Of a DNA stretch of 33,636 nucleotides, positions 5,890-13,969 are shown one piece after another. The stretch covers positions 1-33,636 of the forward strand of contig JAWWAC010000032.1 in NCBI GenBank assembly GCA_033721915.1, given 5' to 3'. The translations under genes and the position numbers were made by a program. Each line of letters opens with the position of its first letter. Position 1 is the first letter of the stretch. The notes beneath the pieces were generated by a model. That model did not search any database and was not told the origin of the DNA. It was given only the letters and a program-made list of their open reading frames with translations. This DNA is from REBR01 sp033721915. GTDB lineage: Bacteria > Pseudomonadota > Gammaproteobacteria > Pseudomonadales > Oleiphilaceae.

Positions 5890-7605
5890 ATGGCATCCAC
5901 CACCACCAAAGTGACCCTCAACGGCCTGGCCAAAAGGTTTGTTGAAGACGGCATCCTGGACGAGTCCATCGCCCGGGAGGCGTTCGTTCAGGCCAACAAG
6001 AGCCGGATCCCCCTGATCACCTACCTGATCCAGCACGAGCTGGCGCCCGGGCAGGCCCTGGCCTATTCCGCCGGCATGGAGTTCGGCGTGCCGGTGCTGG
6101 ACCTGTCCTGCTTCATGCCGGAAATGATGCCGGACAAGCTGGTGGACGAGAAGCTGATCCGCAAGCACAACGCACTGCCCATGTACCGACGTGGCAACCG
6201 GCTGTTTGTGGCCATGTCCGACCCCACCAACCTGCAGGCCCTGGATGAGCTGAAGTTCCATACCGGACTGAGCACCGAGGCGGTGCTGGTGGACGACGCC
6301 CAGTTGCGCACCTCCATCGACCGGTACCTGGAGTCCCAGGACACCACCATGCAGAACATGGATGACTCGGACCTGGAGAACGTGGACTTCGAGGAGGCGG
6401 AAGACGAGGACAAGAACACCGTCACCGCCAGTGACACCGAAGACGCCCCCATCGTCAAGTTCGTCAACAAGATGCTGCTGGACGCCATTCGCATGGGGGC
6501 CTCGGACATCCACTTCGAGCCCTACGAGAAAACCTACCGCATCCGTTTCCGCGCCGACGGTATACTGCAGGAAGCCTCCAAGCCGTCCATCAAGCTGGCC
6601 CACAAGATCGCGGCCCGGGTCAAGATCATGGCCCAGCTGGACATCTCGGAGCGACGTGTGCCCCAGGACGGGCGCATCAAGATGAAGCTGTCCAAGACAC
6701 GGGCCATCGACTTCCGGGTCAACACGCTGCCCACACTCTGGGGCGAGAAAATCGTGCTGCGGATACTGGACCCCACCGCCGCACAGATGGGCATCGAGTC
6801 ACTGGGTTACGAGGAAGACCAGCAGTCTCTGTACCTGGAGGCACTGAAGCAGCCACAGGGCATGATCCTGGTCACCGGCCCCACGGGTTCGGGCAAAACC
6901 GTCTCTCTCTATACGGGTCTGAACATTCTGAACACCTCGGAGGTGAACATCTCCACGGCGGAGGACCCGGCGGAGATCAACCTGGAAGGCATCAACCAGG
7001 TGAACGTGAACAACAAGGTGGGACTGACCTTCGCCGAGGCGCTGCGCTCATTCCTGCGCCAGGATCCGGACATCATCATGGTGGGTGAGGTGCGGGACCT
7101 GGAAACCGCCAACATTGCCATCAAGGCAGCCCAGACAGGTCACCTGGTATTGTCTACACTGCATACCAACAGCGCCTCGGAGACACTGACCCGGATGATG
7201 AACATGGGGGTGGCCTCGTTCAACATCGCCACCTCGGTCAGCCTGATTATCGCCCAGCGGCTGGGCCGGCGCCTTTGCAAAGGCTGCAAGAAGCCCCTGG
7301 AGGTGCCCCGTGATGTGCTGTTAAAGGAAGGCTTCACAGAGGAACAAATCGACACAGGCTTTACCCTGTACCAGCCCGTGGGCTGTGATAAATGTAACAA
7401 GGGCTACAAGGGACGGGTGGGTATTTACGAGGTGGTGCGGATCACCCCGGAGATGCAGGCCATGATCATGGAGGAGGCCAGCTCACTGGCACTGGCCAAA
7501 CAGGCCCGCAAAGAAGGGTTTGACAGTCTGCGGCAATCGGCCCTGAAGAAAGTCATCCAGGGCGTCACCAGCCTGGAAGAGGCCAATCGCGTAACCAAGG
7601 ATTAA
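5890..7605 (+). CDS. pilB: Type IV pilus assembly ATPase PilB
   Basis: At 571 residues this is the usual PilB length. An N-terminal MshEN-type regulatory domain (about 10-150) is followed by an acidic linker rich in Glu and Asp (about 155-185) and the GspE-type ATPase. Walker A is GPTGSGKT at 330-337. The Walker B region is DPDIIMVGEVRD at 392-403. The His-box region AAQTGHLVLSTLHT follows, and a four-cysteine zinc site is at Cys463, Cys466, Cys499 and Cys502. It is a cytoplasmic hexameric motor that drives pilin polymerisation together with PilC. It heads a plus-strand run and is divergent from pilin 2. The ribosome site before ATG 5890 is poor (CGGA only). No retraction ATPase (pilT) is present in the window. 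Confidence 0.98.
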   Translation: MASTTTKVTLNGLAKRFVEDGILDESIAREAFVQANKSRIPLITYLIQHELAPGQALAYSAGMEFGVPVLDLSCFMPEMMPDKLVDEKLIRKHNALPMYRRGNRLFVAMSDPTNLQALDELKFHTGLSTEAVLVDDAQLRTSIDRYLESQDTTMQNMDDSDLENVDFEEAEDEDKNTVTASDTEDAPIVKFVNKMLLDAIRMGASDIHFEPYEKTYRIRFRADGILQEASKPSIKLAHKIAARVKIMAQLDISERRVPQDGRIKMKLSKTRAIDFRVNTLPTLWGEKIVLRILDPTAAQMGIESLGYEEDQQSLYLEALKQPQGMILVTGPTGSGKTVSLYTGLNILNTSEVNISTAEDPAEINLEGINQVNVNNKVGLTFAEALRSFLRQDPDIIMVGEVRDLETANIAIKAAQTGHLVLSTLHTNSASETLTRMMNMGVASFNIATSVSLIIAQRLGRRLCKGCKKPLEVPRDVLLKEGFTEEQIDTGFTLYQPVGCDKCNKGYKGRVGIYEVVRITPEMQAMIMEEASSLALAKQARKEGFDSLRQSALKKVIQGVTSLEEANRVTKD

Positions 7606-7608
7606 TTC

Positions 7609-8826
7609 ATGGCAGCGAAAGAACAAAAACTCACCACCTTCCGCTGGGAAGGCAAAGACCGCAAGGGCAAAAAAACCCAGGGGGAGATCTCCGGGGCTTC
7701 CATTGCTCTTGTCAAGGCCCAGCTGCGCAAGCAGGGCATTGTCGCCGACAAGGTGAAGAAAAAGAGCAAGCCCCTGCTCGGTGGCGGACAGAAGGTGGGC
7801 CCCTTTGATATCGCCCTGTTTACCCGACAGCTGGCCACCATGATGAAGGCCGGGGTGCCGCTGGTGCAGTCGTTCGAGATTGTCAGTGACGGGCTTGAGA
7901 ACAAGACACTGCAGACGCTGATACTGGAGATCCGCAACGATGTGGCCTCGGGCAACAACTTTGCCTCGGCACTGCGCAAGCACCCCAAGTACTTCGACAA
8001 CCTCTACTGCAACCTGGTGGAATCCGGCGAAAACGCCGGCGCCCTGGAAACCATGCTGGAGCGCATTGCCACCTACATGGAAAAGACCGAGACCCTCAAG
8101 CGCAAGGTCAAGAAAGCCATGACCTACCCGGCCGCCGTGGTGGCCGTCGCCATCATCGTCACGGCCATTCTGCTGGTAAAAGTGGTACCGCAGTTCGAGT
8201 CTCTCTTTCAGGGTTTTGGCGCCGACCTGCCGGTATTCACCCAGATGGTGGTGGAAATGTCAGAGTGGATGCAGAGCTGGTGGTGGGCTGTTCTGGCTGT
8301 CATTATCGGCGGTATCTGGAGCTTCCGTAACGCCAAGAAAAAATCACTGCGCTTTTCCGACTTTATTGATAAATACGTTCTGAAGATGCCCGTTCTCGGG
8401 CTGATTATCGACCGCTCCGCCGTGGCCAAGTTTGCCCGGGTCATGGCCACCACCTTTGCCGCCGGTGTGCCTCTGGTGGACGCACTGCAATCGGTCTCCG
8501 GTGCCACCGGCAACGCCATTTACCGGGATGCCATACTGCGGATCAAGGAGGACGTCTCCAGCGGCACACAACTGCAGACCGCCATGCGCCAGACAGGCGT
8601 CTTCCCGGTCATGGCCGTGCAGCTGACCGCCATTGGTGAGGAGTCCGGCAACCTGGACGAAATGCTGGCCAAGGTGGCAGACCACTACGAAGCGGAAGTG
8701 GACGATCTGGTGGAGAACCTGACTGCGCTGATGGAGCCCATGATCATGGCCGTTCTGGGCGTGCTGGTGGGTGGTCTGATCATCGCCATGTACCTGCCCA
8801 TCTTCCAGATGGGTCAGGTTGTTTAA
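7609..8826 (+). CDS. pilC: Type IV pilus inner-membrane platform protein PilC
   Basis: This 405-residue protein has two GspF-type domains, at about 70-195 and 270-400. Membrane segments are visible at about 170-195, 222-240 and 376-400. Typical strings include FTRQLATMMKAGVPLVQSFE in the first domain and FARVMATTFAAGVPLVDALQ in the second, the internal repeat expected of the family. It sits in the inner membrane and couples PilB movement to pilin insertion. It begins three bases after the pilB stop, with AAGGA inside the end of pilB as ribosome site, so the two are translated from one message. Confidence 0.97.
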   Translation: MAAKEQKLTTFRWEGKDRKGKKTQGEISGASIALVKAQLRKQGIVADKVKKKSKPLLGGGQKVGPFDIALFTRQLATMMKAGVPLVQSFEIVSDGLENKTLQTLILEIRNDVASGNNFASALRKHPKYFDNLYCNLVESGENAGALETMLERIATYMEKTETLKRKVKKAMTYPAAVVAVAIIVTAILLVKVVPQFESLFQGFGADLPVFTQMVVEMSEWMQSWWWAVLAVIIGGIWSFRNAKKKSLRFSDFIDKYVLKMPVLGLIIDRSAVAKFARVMATTFAAGVPLVDALQSVSGATGNAIYRDAILRIKEDVSSGTQLQTAMRQTGVFPVMAVQLTAIGEESGNLDEMLAKVADHYEAEVDDLVENLTALMEPMIMAVLGVLVGGLIIAMYLPIFQMGQVV

Positions 8827-8829
8827 TCC

Positions 8830-9705
8830 ATGCCCGACATCAACCCACTGCTGCAACAGCCCTGGCTGCTCTACCCGGCACTGATAATGGTATCCCTGTG
8901 TGTGGGCAGCTTTCTCAACGTGGTGATACTGCGCATTCCCCGCATGATGCAACAGGCCTGGCGCTGCGACTGCGAGGCGCTGCTGGAGGTGCCCCCGGAG
9001 CAGCGCACGGCGCCCGAGCGCTTCGACCTGTCGTTCCCCGGTTCACACTGCCCACAGTGCGGCCACAAGCTGCGCATCCGGGACAACATCCCACTGCTGA
9101 GCTATGCCGGCCTGAAAGGCCGTTGCGCCCACTGCAGCACCCCCATCCCGGCGCGCTATCCCATGGTGGAGGGCCTCACACTGGTGCTCTCCCTGCTCAC
9201 GGTGATGGTGATGGGACCCACTGTCACAGCGCTGGTATCCCTCCTGCTGGTGTGGGCTCTGATTGCACTGGCGGTGATTGACCTGGACACCCAGCTGCTG
9301 CCGGACAGCATCACATTGCCACTGCTCTGGGGCGGGCTGGTGTTCAACTACTTCGGTGGCCTGACGGATTTCGAGTCCGCCTTCTGGGGGGCTGTCATCG
9401 GCTATCTCGCCCTCTGGGGCGTTTACCACCTGTTCCGGTTGGCCACCGGCAAGCACGGCATGGGCTATGGCGACTTCAAACTGCTGGCGGCACTGGGGGC
9501 CTGGCTGGGCTGGACACTGCTGCCGGCCATCATACTGCTCTCCTCCCTGGTGGGGGCACTGGTGGGCATCAGCCTGATGGTCTTCCGCGGACAGGGCCGT
9601 GATGTGCCGATCCCCTTCGGCCCCTACCTGGCCGCGGCCGGGTTCCTGACCCTTCTCTGGGGCACTGAGTTGCAGCAGTTCTGGTATCGGCTGATGGGTG
9701 TCTGA
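8830..9705 (+). CDS. pilD: Prepilin peptidase / N-methyltransferase PilD
   Basis: This 291-residue protein has the usual two parts. The cytoplasmic N-terminal methyltransferase loop contains a four-cysteine zinc site at Cys74, Cys77, Cys99 and Cys102. The membrane aspartic peptidase has one acidic motif IDLDTQLLPD (Asp151/Asp153) and the GxGD motif GMGYGDFK with Asp215. It cuts both prepilin leaders after Gly and methylates the new Phe. Seven to eight hydrophobic segments are visible. It starts three bases after pilC, and its stop shares one base with the coaE start, so coaE is coupled to it as in Pseudomonas. Confidence 0.98.
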   Translation: MPDINPLLQQPWLLYPALIMVSLCVGSFLNVVILRIPRMMQQAWRCDCEALLEVPPEQRTAPERFDLSFPGSHCPQCGHKLRIRDNIPLLSYAGLKGRCAHCSTPIPARYPMVEGLTLVLSLLTVMVMGPTVTALVSLLLVWALIALAVIDLDTQLLPDSITLPLLWGGLVFNYFGGLTDFESAFWGAVIGYLALWGVYHLFRLATGKHGMGYGDFKLLAALGAWLGWTLLPAIILLSSLVGALVGISLMVFRGQGRDVPIPFGPYLAAAGFLTLLWGTELQQFWYRLMGV

Positions 9706-10301
9706 TGATTGTAGGGCTCACGGGGGGTATCGGCAGCGGCAAATCCAGTGTGGCGGCGTTGTTCCGCCAGCAGGGCATTGTCACCGTGGATGCGGACGAT
9801 GTGGCCCGCGAGGTGGTTGAGCCCGGTGAGCCGGCACTGGCGCGTATTCGCAGCCACTTTGGCGATGACATCCTGCAGCAGGACGGCACACTGGACCGGG
9901 CGGCACTGCGCCAGAGGGTCTTCGCCGATCCGTCACAGCGGCAATGGCTGGAGCAGTTGCTGCATCCGCTGATCGGGCAGCGCCTTGCGGAGCACCTGCA
10001 GAACGCCGCCTCTCCCTATGCGATACTGGTCTCCCCCCTGTTGCTGGAAACCGACCAGCACCAGCGCTGCCAGCGCATTCTGGTGGTGGATGTGCCCGAG
10101 ACAGTGCAGATTGAGCGCACCATGGCGCGGGACAACAACAGCCGTGACCAGGTGCAGCGCATCCTCGACGCCCAGATGGATCGCCAGAGCCGCCTTGCAG
10201 CGGCCCAGGATGTGATTGACAATAATCGGGACCGGCAGGCCGTGGCCAGACAGGTGGAACAGCTGCACCGGCACTATCTGCTGCTGGCCGGCCGGGACTG
10301 A
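9705..10301 (+). CDS. coaE: Dephospho-CoA kinase
   Basis: At 198 residues this is normal for CoaE. The P-loop GGIGSGKS is at residues 7-14 and DADDVAREVV follows at about 29-38. The lid and CoA-binding region contains HPLIGQR and LVSPLLLET. It phosphorylates the 3'-hydroxyl of dephospho-CoA, the last step of coenzyme A synthesis, in the cytoplasm. It overlaps the pilD stop by one base, and yacG follows. This pilD-coaE-yacG order is common in gammaproteobacteria and reflects old linkage rather than a shared function. Confidence 0.97.
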   Translation: MIVGLTGGIGSGKSSVAALFRQQGIVTVDADDVAREVVEPGEPALARIRSHFGDDILQQDGTLDRAALRQRVFADPSQRQWLEQLLHPLIGQRLAEHLQNAASPYAILVSPLLLETDQHQRCQRILVVDVPETVQIERTMARDNNSRDQVQRILDAQMDRQSRLAAAQDVIDNNRDRQAVARQVEQLHRHYLLLAGRD

Positions 10302-10336
10302 CAGCCTGTTGAACCGCCAGAACCGAGGTCCCACTC

Positions 10337-10561
10337 GTGGCACAACTATCACAGCCTTCCAACGCACCGCCGCTGGATTGCCCCCATTGCGGCAGGACCA
10401 TCACCTGGTCCGAGGACTACCCCGAGCGGCCCTTCTGTTCGAAGCGCTGCCGTGACATCGATTTTGGCACCTGGGCTTCTGAGGGGTACCGCATACCCGG
10501 TGAGCCTGTGGATGAATGGACACTGGATGAGTCGGCCGATGACGACAATCCACTGCAGTGA
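10337..10561 (+). CDS. yacG: DNA gyrase inhibitor / zinc protein YacG
   Basis: This 74-residue protein carries the YacG zinc site CPHC (Cys15, Cys18) and CSKRC (Cys34, Cys38), followed by the family string DFGTWASEGYRIPG and an acidic tail. The start is GTG at 10337, supported by GAGGT seven bases before it. In E. coli the protein binds GyrB and blocks gyrase from binding DNA. It lies 35 bases after coaE and overlaps the region where the HIT gene begins. Confidence 0.95.
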   Translation: MAQLSQPSNAPPLDCPHCGRTITWSEDYPERPFCSKRCRDIDFGTWASEGYRIPGEPVDEWTLDESADDDNPLQ

Positions 10562-10569
10562 GAACGCCC

Positions 10570-11055
10570 ATGAGTGCCTGTATTTTCTGCCAGATCCTGT
10601 CCGGTGAACTGCCCGCCTCGGTGGTCCATGAAGACGACCAGGCCCTGGTGTTCATGGACATTCACCCCCTGGGCCGGGGCCATGTGCTGATTGTCCCACG
10701 CCAGCATGCCGCCCAGATCACCACACTGACACCGGCCCTGGGGGAGCACCTGTTCCGCCTGGCCAGGCAGGTGCTTGAGGCTCAGCGAACCCTGGGATGG
10801 GGGCTCGAGGGTGCCCATGTACTGCTCAATGACGGTCACCGGGCCCAGCAGAAAGTACCCCATGTCCATGTACACGTGATCCCCAGGGAGAAGCGTGACG
10901 CCCTGCCCTCACTGGGTCGGCTGGTGCTGCATGTCACCGGCCTGTTCGGCCCGGCGCAGAATCGTGAACGCCTGAATGAGCAGGCCCGCCTTCTGGCACA
11001 GGCCATGGCCGGTCTGACGGCCCCGGCGGCACAGCAGACAGTGCCTCATGATTAG
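10570..11055 (+). CDS. HIT-family (histidine triad) hydrolase
   Basis: This is a 161-residue protein from ATG 10570. The family hallmark HVHVHV is at His98, His100 and His102, preceded by the string HVLLNDGHRAQQKVPH. The N-terminus has CIFC (Cys4, Cys7) followed by QILSGELPASVVHEDD, as in HinT/Hit proteins that cleave nucleoside phosphoramidates or dinucleoside polyphosphates. An in-frame GTG at 10558 would add four residues and overlap the yacG stop; I prefer ATG because family members begin close to the CxFC motif. The C-terminal 40 residues are an extra tail compared with HinT. The last eight bases overlap lrgA. Confidence 0.92.
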   Translation: MSACIFCQILSGELPASVVHEDDQALVFMDIHPLGRGHVLIVPRQHAAQITTLTPALGEHLFRLARQVLEAQRTLGWGLEGAHVLLNDGHRAQQKVPHVHVHVIPREKRDALPSLGRLVLHVTGLFGPAQNRERLNEQARLLAQAMAGLTAPAAQQTVPHD

Positions 11056-11401
11056 GGGGCTGACCGTCATACTGGGTTTCCAGCTCGGCGGAATGGCACT
11101 GGCGCAGATTCCGGCCATGCCACTGCCCGGCGCCATACTGGGCATGCTGCTGTTCTTTGTGTACCTGCTGGTGTCACGGGGCGGTGGCGCCGATGAGCAG
11201 AAAGTGGGCACACTGCTGCTGAAGCACCTGCCGCTGTTTTTCATTCCCGCGGGGGTCGGTGTGATGACCTTCGGTGCCATTATCACCGAGCAGGCACTGG
11301 CGCTGATACTGGCGCTGTTTCTGGGCACAGGGGTGGCCTTTGTGGTCACCGCCGCGCTGATGCAGTGGCTGCTGCAACGGGAGCAACGAAAGAGACCATG
11401 A
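11048..11401 (+). CDS. lrgA: CidA/LrgA-family holin-like membrane protein
   Basis: This is a 117-residue, strongly hydrophobic protein with about four membrane segments. The family string IPAMPLPGAILGMLLFF is at about 21-37 and LPLFFIPAGVGVM at about 61-73. LrgA/CidA proteins were described as holin and antiholin-like regulators of murein hydrolases and, with LrgB, have since been linked to transport of small metabolites such as pyruvate. It overlaps the HIT gene by eight bases and the lrgB start by four (ATGA), so the three are translationally coupled. lrgA versus cidA cannot be separated by sequence alone. Confidence 0.88.
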   Translation: MIRGLTVILGFQLGGMALAQIPAMPLPGAILGMLLFFVYLLVSRGGGADEQKVGTLLLKHLPLFFIPAGVGVMTFGAIITEQALALILALFLGTGVAFVVTAALMQWLLQREQRKRP

Positions 11402-12090
11402 TACTGCCGAGTGTTATGAACAGCCCCCAGTTCGCCATTACCCTGACACTGGCCGCCTACCTGGCCGGTCACTGGCTGTACCGCCGCCTGGGCCAGTCCA
11501 GCCTGTTGCAACCGGTGGTGTCCGGCATTGCACTGGTGATCGCGGTGTTGTGGATGACCGGCGTGGATTACGCCGTCTATTTCGACAGGGCCGCCATACT
11601 CCATTTCCTGCTGGGTACCGCGACCGTGGCACTGGCATTGCCCCTGTACCATCATCTGCGCCTGATACGACGCCACTTGAAGCCGCTGATCATCACACTG
11701 CTGGTCAGTGGCCTGGTGGCCTCCGTCAGCGCCGTGGGGCTGGCCTGGCTGGCCGGGGCGGACGAGACACTGCTGCGCACACTGGCCCCCAAATCCATCA
11801 CCACCCCCTTTGCCATCCCCGTGGCGGAATCACTGGGCGGTTATCCGGCTCTGGCTGCCACCCTCGTCATTGCCACCGGCATACTGGTGGCCGCCTTCGC
11901 CACCCCTGTGCTGCGCCTGATGGGCATTGAAAATCCTGTGGTACAGGGCTGTGCACTTGGCATGATCGGCCACGGCGTGGGCACCGCCAGGGCCTTCCAG
12001 ATGGGGCCCGAGGTGGGCGCCTTTGCCGCCCTGTCCATGAGCCTGATGGGTGTTTACACGGCCCTGGGGCTGGGCCTGATCGGTTTATGA
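11398..12090 (+). CDS. lrgB: LrgB/CidB-family membrane protein
   Basis: This is a 230-residue membrane protein with about six segments. The LrgB signature appears as PKSITTPFAIPVAESLGG and later IGHGVGTARAFQMG near the C-terminus. ATG 11398 was chosen because it forms an ATGA overlap with the lrgA stop; an in-frame ATG at 11365 lies inside lrgA and a later one is at 11416. LrgB is the partner of LrgA in the inner membrane. Its stop again overlaps the next gene by four bases. Confidence 0.9.
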   Translation: MILPSVMNSPQFAITLTLAAYLAGHWLYRRLGQSSLLQPVVSGIALVIAVLWMTGVDYAVYFDRAAILHFLLGTATVALALPLYHHLRLIRRHLKPLIITLLVSGLVASVSAVGLAWLAGADETLLRTLAPKSITTPFAIPVAESLGGYPALAATLVIATGILVAAFATPVLRLMGIENPVVQGCALGMIGHGVGTARAFQMGPEVGAFAALSMSLMGVYTALGLGLIGL

Positions 12091-13208
12091 AAACCCCGCT
12101 TCCCCGGCTCTGTCTCTGCCTGGTGCTCTGGCCAGGGCCACAGCTGCTGGCCTCTGCCCCCGATCCGGACCCGGCCAGGGCCACCCAACCCGGGCACAGC
12201 CAGCAGTCTGTCACACTGATCCCCCGAGGCCAGGTGTTCACCGAGTCGCTGACACCACGGACATTGCCACCGGAGTTTTTCCTGTGGGGCGACGACCCCC
12301 GCATCATGGAGCCCAGCGAGGGGTTCCTGCGCAGTGCCCGCCACTGGGCCATTCGCCAGCAGAAAATACAGTCACGGCGCATCCACTTCATGAGCCGTGG
12401 CATTGACCGCACCCTTTCCGGCGAGCGTTACACGATACAGGGCAATGAGAGCTACCTGCGCATCGGCCTGGCCAACCGCTACGAGAAAGGTGGCGATATG
12501 GGGGTTGAGCCGGAGGTGCGCTTCCGCCTTGAGCTGCCCACTCTGGAGGAAAAGTTCCGCCTGATCATCGAAAGCGATCCGGACGATTTTGACTCCCTGT
12601 CGGAACAGCAACGCAAGGAAATCCTGCGCGAGTCGGAACGCAGCAACGCCTCCACCACCGGCGCCCTGCGCTATCTCTACCCGCTCACCGAGCGCTGGGA
12701 CCTGTCCACCGACGTGGGTGCCAGACTGCGTTCGCCACCGGAGATCTTCTGGCGCTCAAGGGCCCGCTCCGACTGGGATATCAGCCAGGAATGGCGAATG
12801 CAGCTGGACCAGCGCTTTTACTATTTCAACACCGACGGCTGGGGGGCCCGCACCTGGGTGGGCTTTTTCCGCAGGGTCGGAGAATGGGATTTTCTCGCCT
12901 CCTCACAGGCCCAGTGGGTGCACAAGGACCGCAACTACCAGGTGGCCCAGGTGGCCCGCCTCCAGCGCAGCGTCAGAAACCGCCATTACTGGCGACTGCG
13001 TCTGGGGGTGCTCGGCGAGAGTCGCCCCAACTGGCAGAGCACGGACTATTTTACCGATGTGCTCTACCGCAACCGGCTTTATGACGACTGGCTGTTCGCC
13101 GAGGTGATTCCGGCACTGAGCTTCCCCAGGGACAACCAGTTCAGGGCCAATCCCAGCATCACACTGCGGATCGAGATGTTTTTCTCCGGCAAGGGGGAGC
13201 TGCAATAG
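12087..13208 (+). CDS. Unknown exported protein, possible outer-membrane beta-barrel
   Basis: This 373-residue protein is not one I recognise. It opens with a short basic and hydrophobic stretch resembling a signal peptide (MKTPLPRLCLCLVLW...LLASA, cleavage near residue 24). Residues 95-370 alternate polar and hydrophobic residues with many Trp, Tyr and Arg, for instance WRMQLDQRFYYFNTDGWGAR, as in beta-barrel strands. A charged helical stretch with EEKFRLIIESDPDD and SEQQRKEILRESERSN (about 150-190) would not lie in the membrane. The protein does not end in the usual aromatic residue of outer-membrane proteins (it ends KGELQ), although a strand RIEMFF is close by. It overlaps lrgB by four bases and trmO by one, so it is co-translated with them. 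Confidence 0.8.
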   Translation: MKTPLPRLCLCLVLWPGPQLLASAPDPDPARATQPGHSQQSVTLIPRGQVFTESLTPRTLPPEFFLWGDDPRIMEPSEGFLRSARHWAIRQQKIQSRRIHFMSRGIDRTLSGERYTIQGNESYLRIGLANRYEKGGDMGVEPEVRFRLELPTLEEKFRLIIESDPDDFDSLSEQQRKEILRESERSNASTTGALRYLYPLTERWDLSTDVGARLRSPPEIFWRSRARSDWDISQEWRMQLDQRFYYFNTDGWGARTWVGFFRRVGEWDFLASSQAQWVHKDRNYQVAQVARLQRSVRNRHYWRLRLGVLGESRPNWQSTDYFTDVLYRNRLYDDWLFAEVIPALSFPRDNQFRANPSITLRIEMFFSGKGELQ

Positions 13209-13933
13209 TGTCCGGCCAAGACGAACACAACGCGGTCACACTGCAGCCTCTGGGGCATATCCGGTCCTGTTTCATGGACAAGTTCGGCATCCCCCGGCAG
13301 CCGGGCCTGTGCCGTCACGCCACGGGGCATGTGGTGCTTCAGCCGCCTTTCGACGATCCGGACGCCTTCCGTGGACTGGAGGATTTCAGCCATGTCTGGC
13401 TGACCTTTCTCTTTCACCAGACACCGCCGTCGCCTTTCCGCCCCCTGATCCGCCCTCCCCGCCTGGGTGGCAACCGCCGACAGGGGGTCTTTGCCAGCCG
13501 CTCACCGTTCCGCCCCAATCGACTGGGACTGTCACTGGTCCGTCATGAGGGGCTGTTCAGGGAGAAGGGACGGCTGTGTCTGGGGCTGAGGGGGCTGGAT
13601 CTGGTCACCGGCACGCCGATACTGGACATCAAGCCCCATCTGCCCTGGTGTGACGCCCCCGCCGACGCCCATGCCGGCTGGGCAGAGGCGCCACCACAGC
13701 CCCTGGCGGTGGACTTCAGCCCCGGGGCACGGCAACAGCTGGCCCACTGGCAGAGCCGCTACCCCCAGCTGGAAGCGCTGATCCGGGACCTGCTGGGGCA
13801 GGACCCCCGCCCGGCCTATAAAAAAGCCGCTGAAGACCCACGAATCTATGGCATCAGACTCTATGACATTGATGTACACTGGCAGGTAGTTCAGGGCCGG
13901 GTTCAGGTACAGAACCTGGCCGATGTCCCATAA
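13208..13933 (+). CDS. trmO: tRNA (adenine(37)-N6)-methyltransferase TrmO (YaeB/TsaA family)
   Basis: This is a 241-residue protein with the TsaA-type N-terminal beta domain (about 10-150) and the C-terminal extension of E. coli YaeB. Family strings include GHIRSCFMDKFGIPRQPGL, FSHVWLTFLFH and SPFRPNRLGLS. TrmO uses S-adenosylmethionine to methylate t6A37 in some threonine tRNAs. Another protein acting on t6A, TsaE, is encoded at the far end of the window. The start is GTG at 13208, which shares one base with the preceding stop. The C-terminal part has RDLLGQDPRPAYKK and DIDVHWQV, also typical of YaeB. Confidence 0.93.
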   Translation: MSGQDEHNAVTLQPLGHIRSCFMDKFGIPRQPGLCRHATGHVVLQPPFDDPDAFRGLEDFSHVWLTFLFHQTPPSPFRPLIRPPRLGGNRRQGVFASRSPFRPNRLGLSLVRHEGLFREKGRLCLGLRGLDLVTGTPILDIKPHLPWCDAPADAHAGWAEAPPQPLAVDFSPGARQQLAHWQSRYPQLEALIRDLLGQDPRPAYKKAAEDPRIYGIRLYDIDVHWQVVQGRVQVQNLADVP

Positions 13934-13969
13934 ACCGCCTTCTGGCTCTGAATGTAACGGATGACTTAA

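Noticed and set aside
5824..6603. Open frame of 259 codons on the minus strand at the pilB start
   Set aside because: It is antisense to pilB, rich in Val, Gly and His, and would cover the divergent regulatory region.
10558..10569. GTG start for the HIT protein
   Set aside because: It is possible but adds only four residues and has no better ribosome site; ATG 10570 fits the family N-terminus.
8830..12090. CCWGG-site avoidance as explanation of the NNA|CTG codon bias
   Set aside because: CCTGG is common elsewhere in the same genes (for example in GCC TGG and GAC CTG G), so simple avoidance does not explain it.
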